Shown here one piece after another: positions 1 to 5,674 of a DNA stretch of 15,989 nt (position 1 is its first letter; every line of letters starts with the position of its first letter). The notes beneath the pieces are model-generated. The model had not been told where the DNA came from. It ran no database searches and was given only the letters and a program-made list of their open reading frames with translations. The position numbers and the translations under genes are program-made. Origin of the DNA: CAZTWC01 sp964617105 [NCBI: uncultured Myxococcia bacterium] (GTDB lineage Bacteria > CAZTWC01); assembly GCA_964617105.1 (NCBI GenBank), contig CAZTWC010000061.1:1-15989 (forward strand). The letters run 5' to 3'.

Positions 1-173
1 ACTGTGAAGATTGCAACAACGAACAACATTTTTTATTAGAACCAGGCAACAATTTAGATATCTCTGACCCCGCCAATATACATGCCCCCGAATTTACCTG
101 CACTTGCGGTCAAACTTTTGAGTTTGACGATGATGAAAATGAATTCTTTTTGTTTTTCACCGCGAAACGCTAA
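1..173 (+). CDS. 3' end of an unidentified protein with a zinc-ribbon-like C-terminal tail (partial)
   Basis: The frame beginning at base 3 is open from the window edge to a TAA at 171-173 and gives 56 residues. The composition is protein-like: CEDCNNEQHF at the start, CTCGQ in the middle, then an acidic stretch and a final FFLFFTAKR. The two cysteine pairs (CxxC and CxC about 30 residues apart) look like a small zinc ribbon at the C-terminus of a longer protein. The other two frames close quickly. The gene converges on nadB, whose stop lies 40 bases away. I do not recognise the family and the missing N-terminus prevents a functional call. The reading frame is fairly sure; the zinc-binding idea is an inference from cysteine spacing. 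Confidence 0.6.
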   Translation, partial: CEDCNNEQHFLLEPGNNLDISDPANIHAPEFTCTCGQTFEFDDDENEFFLFFTAKR

Positions 174-189
174 CAATTCTCGCAACAAA

Positions 190-205
190 ATGAATTCTCG
201 GACGG
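190..205 (+). repeat. 16-base dispersed repeat, copy 1
   Basis: ATGAATTCTCGGACGG here is identical to 2147-2162. This copy lies between the stop of the partial upstream gene and the stop of nadB, so it is downstream of both and cannot be a promoter for either. Together with the second copy it brackets nadB as a direct repeat. Degenerate, longer relatives lie at 3078-3100 and 4113-4136. Confidence 0.6.
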
Positions 206-213
206 GAGACAAA

Positions 214-1851
214 CTACTTTCCAGATGGGAACTCTTTATCTTTTTGCATCAAAGAATTGCACAAATAGTTGTCGTCATCCTGCTGTTGATAGTTCAAGTT
301 ATAGTGGAGCCCACGACTCTCCTGACGCCACATGGCACTCTTGATGATCAAATGAGCCAACTGGGCTATATTCCGCAACTCAATCAAGTCTGAAGTAATT
401 TTAAAATCCCAGTAATACTCGTAGATCTCTGCGCGTAGAAGTTCAATGCGTCTCTCGGCTCTGGCCAATCTTTTGTCGGAACGGAAAATGCCTACATAGT
501 TCCACATCAGACGACGAATTTCATCCCAGTTGTGACTTACCACCACGCTCTCATCGCTATCAACTGCTCTACCCGGGTCCCAGGGCGGAACTTGATCGGC
601 CTGAATATGGATCTCCTTAAGTAATTCCCGGGTATAGCGGGCTGCCCTGGAGGAAAATACTACCGCTTCCAGCAAAGAGTTGGAGGCCAGACGATTGGCG
701 CCGTGCAAACCGGTACAGGCCACTTCACCGCAGGCCAAAAGTCCGGGGAAAGAGGTAGCACCATTGGTATCGGTGAGCACGCCGCCGCAGCAGTAATGGG
801 CAGCCGGAACTACCGGTATGGGCGATTCAGTTATGTCTAGCCCAACTGAAAGACATTTTTCAAATATATTAGGAAATCTCCGTTGAATAAAATCTTTCTT
901 CATTGCACTCAGGTCCAGATGCACGAAATCATCACCGCTGATTTTCATCTGGTTGTCAATGGCCCGAGCCACGATATCTCTGGGGGCCAGGCACCCCATA
1001 GGGTGATAATCTTCCATAAAGGATTTGCCGGACAGGTTTTTCAGTATCGCCCCTTCGCCACGCACAGTTTCTGAAATCAAAAAAGACTTGGCCTGAGGAT
1101 GGTAGAGGCAAGTAGGATGAAACTGAAAAAATTCCAGATTGGACACCTGCGCTCCGGCCCGGTAGGCCATGGCAATCCCGTCACCAGTGGCGATATCCGG
1201 GTTAGAGGTATAGAGATAGACTTTTCCGGCGCCGCCACTGGCCAATATCACAAATTTGGCAATAAAAGTGTTAACCAGGTTTTTCTCACGATCCAAAACA
1301 TAGGCGCCCAGGCACCTGTTCTCTCCCGGCAAACCAAATTTCCCGCTGGTGATGAGGTCTATGGCAATATGGTCCTCAAACAATCTTATATTGTTATGCT
1401 TTGATATGGTGGCAAAGAGAGCACGATGGATCTCCTGCCCGGTGATATCATCGGCGTGAAGGATCCGTCTTCTGGAATGCCCGCCTTCACGAGCCAGGTC
1501 ATACTGAGGGGATTTCTCATCCTTGGAATTTTCATCCTGTTGGTAAACAGAAAATTTTACCCCATAATCTATCAGGGACTGAATGGCTTTGGGTCCCTGC
1601 TTTACGCAAAATTCCACAATCTCTTTGGAGCATAAACCAGCCCCGGTTTTTAAGGTGTCTTCAATATGATTCTGATAGGAATCTCCAGGACTTATCACCG
1701 AGGCTATACCGCCCTGAGCATGAAAAGTATTGGATTGGGTAACATCTTTTTTGGTTAAAATGTTTACACTGCCAAAGTCACAAACTTCCAGAGCAAAATT
1801 CATGCCCGCCAAACCGCTGCCAATAACTAAAAAATCACTTATGTAAAACAT
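214..1851 (-). CDS. nadB: L-aspartate oxidase NadB
   Basis: This flavoenzyme oxidises L-aspartate to iminoaspartate, the first step of de novo NAD synthesis, with oxygen or fumarate as electron acceptor; the product feeds quinolinate synthase NadA. The 545 residues are close to the usual family length. Visible are the FAD-binding GSGLAG at residues 11-16, REGGHSRRRILHADD from 121, HPT at 245-247, ETVRGEGA from 261, APRDIVARAID with Arg291, and AHYCCGGV with His352. The equivalents of the last two in E. coli NadB are active-site residues. Fumarate reductase/succinate dehydrogenase flavoproteins are related, but length, motifs and the lone gene favour NadB. The ATG at 1849-1851 has a GAGGAG ribosome site just upstream on its strand. 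It is preceded by a leader block shared with the operon at 5675. nadA and nadC are not adjacent in this window. Confidence 0.95.
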   Translation of the reverse strand: MFYISDFLVIGSGLAGMNFALEVCDFGSVNILTKKDVTQSNTFHAQGGIASVISPGDSYQNHIEDTLKTGAGLCSKEIVEFCVKQGPKAIQSLIDYGVKFSVYQQDENSKDEKSPQYDLAREGGHSRRRILHADDITGQEIHRALFATISKHNNIRLFEDHIAIDLITSGKFGLPGENRCLGAYVLDREKNLVNTFIAKFVILASGGAGKVYLYTSNPDIATGDGIAMAYRAGAQVSNLEFFQFHPTCLYHPQAKSFLISETVRGEGAILKNLSGKSFMEDYHPMGCLAPRDIVARAIDNQMKISGDDFVHLDLSAMKKDFIQRRFPNIFEKCLSVGLDITESPIPVVPAAHYCCGGVLTDTNGATSFPGLLACGEVACTGLHGANRLASNSLLEAVVFSSRAARYTRELLKEIHIQADQVPPWDPGRAVDSDESVVVSHNWDEIRRLMWNYVGIFRSDKRLARAERRIELLRAEIYEYYWDFKITSDLIELRNIAQLAHLIIKSAMWRQESRGLHYNLNYQQQDDDNYLCNSLMQKDKEFPSGK

Positions 1852-1868
1852 TGATTAGGCTCCTCATG

Positions 1869-1899
1869 TAAAAACGAAAAGAATTCCCGGGATTTCAAT
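1869..1899 (-). promoter_or_regulatory. Leader block shared between nadB and the pyrimidine operon (nadB copy)
   Basis: Read on the minus strand, this 31-base block starts ATTGAAATCC and continues GGGAATTCTTTTCGTT. It matches 5627-5657 at 29 of 31 positions. Its first base is exactly 48 bases upstream of the nadB ATG, the same distance as in the other copy. The block ends just before the ribosome site. It could be an alternative-sigma promoter (TGAAAT, 15 bases, CGTT), an operator, or a 5' untranslated RNA element. The similarity and spacing are seen directly; the role is inferred. Confidence 0.6.
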
Positions 1900-1991
1900 T
1901 CCGGGTTATTTATTTCCGCTTTTTAATGCCGGGTTGACATCGCCTATTAAAAGTATACCAAAAACCGGTTGAAAGGTAGTTTTTTTTACTT

Positions 1992-2046
1992 TAACCTGAA
2001 ATCAGCAACTACCTCTGTCCGCGAGCCAGTTGCTGATTTCAGGTTA
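1992..2046. repeat. Perfect 19-bp inverted repeat (large stem-loop)
   Basis: TAACCTGAAATCAGCAACT at 1992-2010 is the exact reverse complement of 2028-2046, with a 17-base loop. A T-run precedes the stem on the plus strand, but no T-run follows it on either strand, so it is not a standard intrinsic terminator. The left arm can pair instead with an upstream segment: AGGTAGTT at 1974-1981 against AACTACCT at 2007-2014. This gives two mutually exclusive folds. It lies between divergent genes, about 140 bases from nadB and 168 from the envelope gene. Confidence 0.75.
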
Positions 2047-2068
2047 TAATTTGGAGCATTATTATACC

Positions 2069-2097
2069 TTGCTCAAAACCATATCATCTGATATTAA
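2069..2097 (+). promoter_or_regulatory. Weak candidate sigma-70-like promoter for the envelope genes
   Basis: TTGCTC at 2069-2074 and TATTAA at 2092-2097 are separated by 17 bases in an AT-rich stretch upstream of the gene at 2214. Match to the consensus hexamers is only partial (3 of 6 and 4 of 6), so this is a placeholder rather than a firm call. Confidence 0.2.
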
Positions 2098-2146
2098 ATA
2101 ATAATAATAGTATAGTTGTCATCCGAAAACCCCCTTTGGCAACGAT

Positions 2147-2172
2147 ATGAATTCTCGGACGGTAACTAATAT
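2147..2172 (+). repeat. Dispersed repeat copy 2, upstream of the outer-membrane gene
   Basis: The first 16 bases match 190-205 exactly. Bases 2150-2172 extend the motif through GGACGGTAACTAAT and resemble 3078-3100 (17 of 23) and 4113-4136 (19 of 24 over the matching stretch). It ends 41 bases before the start codon at 2214. It may be an operator, a 5' leader element or a dispersed repeat. Confidence 0.55.
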
Positions 2173-2213
2173 CGTTTTTGTAATCTAAAAATTCTCAAAT
2201 GACTAGAGGGCCA

Positions 2214-3068
2214 ATGAAACCACTAAAAAATCTAACTATTACATTTTTAGTTTTGCTAATTCTGCTTTTTTCCGCCGGAACTCTCTGGGCCAAAGACTAT
2301 GGAGAACGGTCAGATCCACTGGATCCACTCACTTTTCCCTCTTCGCGGGCCACGAATCTGGTCGAGGTAGGTGTCCGCTCTTTAAACGATTCCAGCCCGG
2401 AAAACTACTTTGGCCTGGAATTTTTAACTCCTGGTGAAAGAAGCGCTCAATTGTTCTATTCCTTTATAAATTATGGAGAGGACAAAAAATTCAAAATGCA
2501 CCGCCCCATGGTTACTATTAAAACCGTGCTTTCCCAAAAAAAGAAGTTCACCAGCACCTTTATCTGGCAAAACTGCTCCCAAATCGTTCAGGAATTTGAC
2601 CAAATTAATTCGTACCAGTACGATACCTCGTTGTTGTTCTCCTTTTTTTATAACTTACAGCAACAAACCAATCTGCCCCTCTCCTTTGAACTCTATTTAG
2701 GTCCGCGCTTGGACATTTTTAAATTCAAAGAAGTATATGAAATATTTTTAAATACCACAGGCAGACTGGGAGGGAGAACCGCTTTTGCCCTGTTGAAACC
2801 TGGAGATTTTGGCGCCCTGTATATCGACTTTGAAGCCAACTCCCGGTTCGGTATTTATAACCGAACTTTTGAGTTCGACGATGATAAAATTGTTGGCCTG
2901 AATTATGATTATCCTAAAGATGTGTCAAAAACCAATATTGTTCTGGGAATATCTTACTATTACTCGGTATTCAGACTACAAATTGGTTATTACCGGGAAA
3001 TCAAAGATCAACAAGACAATAACGCCAACAGCGGATTCTTGTTAAACCTGGGGGCAGTGTATTTTTAA
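2214..3068 (+). CDS. Secreted protein, probable outer-membrane beta-barrel
   Basis: From the chosen start the product is 284 residues. It begins MKPLKNLTITFLVLL, with a hydrophobic core and a likely signal-peptidase site after LWA (about residue 21). The rest shows alternating polar and aromatic segments typical of beta-strands, and the chain ends in GAVYF. A terminal aromatic strand is the usual outer-membrane assembly signal. An in-frame ATG at 2199 has no ribosome site, while 2214 follows AGAGGG at 2205-2210, so I chose the latter. It is the first of three consecutive envelope genes on this strand. I do not recognise a named family; it could also be a periplasmic protein. Exported: fairly sure. 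Barrel: moderate. Confidence 0.7.
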   Translation: MKPLKNLTITFLVLLILLFSAGTLWAKDYGERSDPLDPLTFPSSRATNLVEVGVRSLNDSSPENYFGLEFLTPGERSAQLFYSFINYGEDKKFKMHRPMVTIKTVLSQKKKFTSTFIWQNCSQIVQEFDQINSYQYDTSLLFSFFYNLQQQTNLPLSFELYLGPRLDIFKFKEVYEIFLNTTGRLGGRTAFALLKPGDFGALYIDFEANSRFGIYNRTFEFDDDKIVGLNYDYPKDVSKTNIVLGISYYYSVFRLQIGYYREIKDQQDNNANSGFLLNLGAVYF

Positions 3069-3077
3069 TGGGGTCAA

Positions 3078-3100
3078 GGTTTTCGAACGGCAACTAATTT
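3078..3100 (+). repeat. Degenerate copy of the envelope-gene upstream motif
   Basis: TTTTCGAACGGCAACTAATT within this interval parallels TTCTCGGACGGTAACTAATA at 2152-2171. The motif lies in the 47-base gap before the TPR lipoprotein gene and ends 15 bases before its ATG, next to the ribosome site. Confidence 0.4.
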
Positions 3101-3115
3101 AAGAGGACATACATT

Positions 3116-4087
3116 ATGTTAAGCAGTTATCGGTTATGTTTCCTGGTGGCAGTGTTTTCCGGGCTTTTTGCCATTGGTGGCTGTGTTCGCTCAGGTTACC
3201 TGGGAGATGTGGCTGCACCTAAAAAAGAAAAAATGGCAGACTCGGCGGCAACCCAGAAAGAGCAAAAAACTAGTGTGAATAAAGGAGCTGCGTCAAAAGG
3301 AAAGAAAAAAAATCTGGTGGCGGCCAAACCAACTGCCCTGGACATAGAGCAACTTTTCCGCCAGGGGGAAAAAGGGTTTGAAGATCTGCTCAAAAAACAC
3401 CAGCAAAAAGAGATTAGTGTAGAAACCCAAAGTCCAGGCAGCAAAAATATTGTCCAGGACGAAAGGGGCAAATTTTACCATCAATACTACCTGGATTTCT
3501 ATCCAGTAAAAGAGATCGAAAATCTGGAGAACCTCTATAAAAAATATTTGCACCACCGGCCAGGACATATTGGGGCTAAAATTAGGCTGGCCAACCTGAT
3601 GCTCCTGAGAGCGACCAACTCTCTTAACCGAATTTCTGAACTACAGGCTGAAGAGACTAAAATTGCCAATGAAATCAACAACAGTTTGTTCGTGGAAAAA
3701 AGAGAGGAAAAAACTGTCAGAATAGCCTCTATCAAACAAGAGGTAGCCAACCTGAAAAAAGAGGCTGATTTAAGTCTGAGCGATTCCCATACAAAGTGTT
3801 CGGAGGTAATCACAATAGACCGCCTTAACTCATCCGCCCTGCTGGGAGTTGGCATGACCCTGACCTTGCAGAAAAAATACCCGGAAGCGGTGAGAAAATT
3901 TAAACTCTTAGAAGAGGCACAAATAAATGTCGAAAGAAACCGCTCTATTCTTTATCTTTGGTACGGTTTTGCCCTTGAAAACCAGGGACAAAAAGACCAG
4001 GCTAAAGTTTATTACCAAAAAGCAGCCGAATTAAACGAGCCGGTGGGCAGCCTAAAATGGGTAAAAAACAGGATAGAATTAAAATAG
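3116..4087 (+). CDS. TPR-type lipoprotein
   Basis: This is a 323-residue lipoprotein. A short N-terminal hydrophobic segment ends in a lipobox, AIGGC, with the lipidated cysteine at residue 23. A lysine/alanine-rich linker follows (about residues 30-75). From about residue 125 the chain is helical with tetratricopeptide-like character: HRPGHIGAKIRLANLML, then a charged coiled region, then SALLGVGMTLTLQKKYPEA and YLWYGFALENQGQKDQAKVYYQKAAELNEP. The last two are clear TPR-like helix pairs. TPR lipoproteins usually act as scaffolds in envelope assemblies. The ATG at 3116 is preceded by AAGAGGA at a proper distance. It sits between a probable barrel protein and another lipoprotein, suggesting they work together. 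Exact function is unknown. Confidence 0.75.
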   Translation: MLSSYRLCFLVAVFSGLFAIGGCVRSGYLGDVAAPKKEKMADSAATQKEQKTSVNKGAASKGKKKNLVAAKPTALDIEQLFRQGEKGFEDLLKKHQQKEISVETQSPGSKNIVQDERGKFYHQYYLDFYPVKEIENLENLYKKYLHHRPGHIGAKIRLANLMLLRATNSLNRISELQAEETKIANEINNSLFVEKREEKTVRIASIKQEVANLKKEADLSLSDSHTKCSEVITIDRLNSSALLGVGMTLTLQKKYPEAVRKFKLLEEAQINVERNRSILYLWYGFALENQGQKDQAKVYYQKAAELNEPVGSLKWVKNRIELK

Positions 4088-4112
4088 TTCTTGTCCACGC
4101 CCCTTCTTATGT

Positions 4113-4136
4113 GAATTTTCAGATGCTAACTAAAAT
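4113..4136 (+). repeat. Degenerate copy of the motif upstream of the lysine-rich lipoprotein
   Basis: GAATTTTCAGATGCTAACTA and the next four bases match the copy at 2149-2172 at 19 of 24 positions. It lies in the 99-base gap after the TPR lipoprotein gene, 50 bases before the start codon at 4187. With 2147-2172 and 3078-3100 this gives one copy before each of the three envelope genes. Confidence 0.4.
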
Positions 4137-4177
4137 AGTGTCCATATAAGGATGCTACTCTTAACATAATGAAACCT

Positions 4178-4182
4178 GGAGG
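4178..4182 (+). promoter_or_regulatory. Ribosome binding site that decides the start at 4187
   Basis: GGAGG followed by TTTT places the ATG at 4187 at good spacing. An in-frame ATG at 4169 lies upstream of this site and lacks one of its own. Confidence 0.7.
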
Positions 4183-4186
4183 TTTT

Positions 4187-5515
4187 ATGAATTTGTATGG
4201 CAAAAGTTTTTTTGTTTTGCTTGGTTTATCGACTTTATTACTAGTGGCCGCCTGCACCAGAAAAATTATCGAAACAGATATTATCCAGTACCCAGCCCAG
4301 ATTATCCCATTTCACCCTGAGAGGCAGAGGATTACTCCCCTCAATATCAAGTTCGGTCTGACTCTGGAAGAGGTGCGTGACCATACCGGACAGGCCACCT
4401 CAATAGCCCCGCTAATCACCTATAAACTGAAAAAGCAATTACAAAAGTTAGATCGATTCAACCTCTATCAGGGTGTTCCAACAGGAGATAAAAAGGTCAA
4501 AACTGGCCACCAAAAAAGCCCGGCAAAACTGAAAAAAACCAACGATGCCGTCCAGAAAACCGTACCAAACGATGGGAACAAAAATGAGGGTGATAAAAAT
4601 AAAACCAAGGTTAAACCCAAAAAAACAAAGCAAAAGAGAGAGCATAAAAAGAAACAGTCTGCCGCCATCAATTTAAAAGATTTTGATTTCAGCCTCCAGG
4701 GAGATATTAAAAGTATAGACGATAACAGCATTAATTTTTCTTATAACCTGGTAAATGCCAAATCGGGACAAATATTTTTTGCCGGGGCCCAAAAAATAAG
4801 TTATCAAAAAGTTGGGCAAGAACCAAAACCGATTAAAAAAACCGGGCCCGGCCAAAAAAAATCCCTGACCGAAACCGCCCCGGACACAAAATCAGAGATA
4901 AAAACACCGGAGCAAAAGGATGGAGAAAACCCTCAAACTAATAAAAAGAGAGAGCGTAAAAAACCAGGCAAAAGGCGCAAGGGAAAAATCAATCGCCTGC
5001 AAGAGGAGATGAAGGCTGTCAAATCCGATATAAGAAACCTTTCGAATGAATTGAAGACGGATTTGGTTAAAGTCGGTCTGGAACTTAACAATGTCAAAGA
5101 GTGGATGACCAAAAAAATGGCGCAAGTAGAACAAAAATTAACCTCCGAAATAGCCAAACAGAGGAAAGCAAAAAAAGTCCGTTTCACCATCTCTGACTCA
5201 GATATCGATAAAATTGCCAACACTATCACCTCAGCCCTTCCTAACCGGAATAAATTCAAACAGGGCAAGGTTCTCAAGCGTCAAGGAAACTCACTGGTAA
5301 TCAATTTGGGAAGTCAAGACCAATTAACCCAGGGTCTCAATCTGCTGGTGGTTTCTCCCCAGGAGGTTGTGGTGGACATAAAGGATGGGAAAACTGTAAG
5401 AAACAAGGTGTACCTGGCTGAAATTTATGTAACCAATGTTTCAAAGCAGAATGCCGATTGCATTATCTATAAAGGTAGTGACGTCAAGGCTGGTGACCTG
5501 GTGCTGGTCAAGTAG
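4187..5515 (+). CDS. Lysine-rich lipoprotein with CsgG-like and FlgT-C-like parts
   Basis: This is a 442-residue lipoprotein with lipobox LVAAC and lipidated Cys23. Residues about 45-96 (ending KKQLQKLDRFNLYQG) and 161-205 (FDFSLQGDIKS...SGQIFFAGA) together resemble the CsgG/LpoB-type fold. They are separated by a basic low-complexity stretch (97-160) full of lysines. A second basic, proline-containing linker covers about 208-267. Then come a charged coiled coil (about 268-330) and a compact C-terminal domain (about 365-442) with GKVLKRQGNSLVINLGSQD and a final DVKAGDLVLVK, which resembles the FlgT C-terminal domain. CsgG-like and TPR lipoproteins occur together in envelope machines such as the LpoA/LpoB activators of penicillin-binding proteins, so a wall or outer-membrane scaffold role is possible. 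This is an inference from weak similarity; a polyanion- or peptidoglycan-binding role for the basic linkers is only a guess. Confidence 0.7.
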   Translation: MNLYGKSFFVLLGLSTLLLVAACTRKIIETDIIQYPAQIIPFHPERQRITPLNIKFGLTLEEVRDHTGQATSIAPLITYKLKKQLQKLDRFNLYQGVPTGDKKVKTGHQKSPAKLKKTNDAVQKTVPNDGNKNEGDKNKTKVKPKKTKQKREHKKKQSAAINLKDFDFSLQGDIKSIDDNSINFSYNLVNAKSGQIFFAGAQKISYQKVGQEPKPIKKTGPGQKKSLTETAPDTKSEIKTPEQKDGENPQTNKKRERKKPGKRRKGKINRLQEEMKAVKSDIRNLSNELKTDLVKVGLELNNVKEWMTKKMAQVEQKLTSEIAKQRKAKKVRFTISDSDIDKIANTITSALPNRNKFKQGKVLKRQGNSLVINLGSQDQLTQGLNLLVVSPQEVVVDIKDGKTVRNKVYLAEIYVTNVSKQNADCIIYKGSDVKAGDLVLVK

Positions 5516-5541
5516 TTTCCATTATTAACTCCCAATAAACA

Positions 5542-5564
5542 AGGCATCCCTAAAGGGATGACCT
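5542..5564. repeat. Short stem-loop between the envelope genes and the pyrimidine operon
   Basis: CATCCC-TAAA-GGGATG (5545-5560) is a perfect 6-bp hairpin. Three more pairs extend it to 5542-5564 with one bulged A. It lies 30 bases after the upstream stop codon. No T-run follows, so it could be an RNA-stabilising or factor-dependent termination element rather than an intrinsic terminator. Confidence 0.4.
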
Positions 5565-5626
5565 CCTACGTCGGCCTTCCTACTGGTATGAACTTATTTT
5601 TGAGCAAGCCCTTAGTTCAATTCTGC

Positions 5627-5657
5627 ATTGAAATCCTGGGAATTCTTTTCGTTCTTA
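5627..5657 (+). promoter_or_regulatory. Leader block shared with nadB (operon copy)
   Basis: The block starts ATTGAAATCC and continues GGGAATTCTTTTCGTT. It matches the nadB leader (1869-1899, minus strand) at 29 of 31 bases and also starts exactly 48 bases before its ATG. Its first six bases form the right arm of a small hairpin, TTCAAT-TCTGC-ATTGAA (5616-5632), that is not present in the nadB copy. It may be an ECF-like promoter, an operator or an RNA leader. The conservation is clear; the role is inferred. Confidence 0.6.
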
Positions 5658-5674
5658 AATTTTAGGAGTATAGC

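Larger units (their letters stand above)
1852..2213. other. 362-base divergent intergenic region between nadB and the envelope gene
   Basis: I see no convincing protein-coding frame here. In order it contains: the nadB leader with the shared block (1869-1899), a GC-containing stretch with several CCGGG strings, an 8-base arm at 1974-1981, an eight-T run, a perfect 19-bp inverted repeat (1992-2046), an AT-rich segment (about 2060-2115) likely to hold the rightward promoter, a weak stem (2115-2143), and the second copy of the dispersed repeat (2147-2172). Both flanking genes must draw their promoters from it. Confidence 0.7.

Noticed and set aside
82-393. Plus-strand reading frame overlapping the partial gene and the nadB 3' end
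   Set aside because: Its first part is an out-of-frame shadow of the zinc-ribbon frame and the rest is antisense to nadB.
2115-2159. Alternative stems around 2115-2143 and 2122-2159 as a riboswitch
   Set aside because: Stems are short (5-7 bp, one with a G-U pair) and match no riboswitch pattern I know.
4448-5277. Several long minus-strand open frames within the lysine-rich lipoprotein gene
   Set aside because: They arise from A-rich codons read in reverse (phenylalanine- and leucine-rich products) and lack ribosome sites.
5542-5564. Stem-loop as an intrinsic terminator of the envelope genes
   Set aside because: No T-run follows the stem; kept only as an unassigned hairpin.
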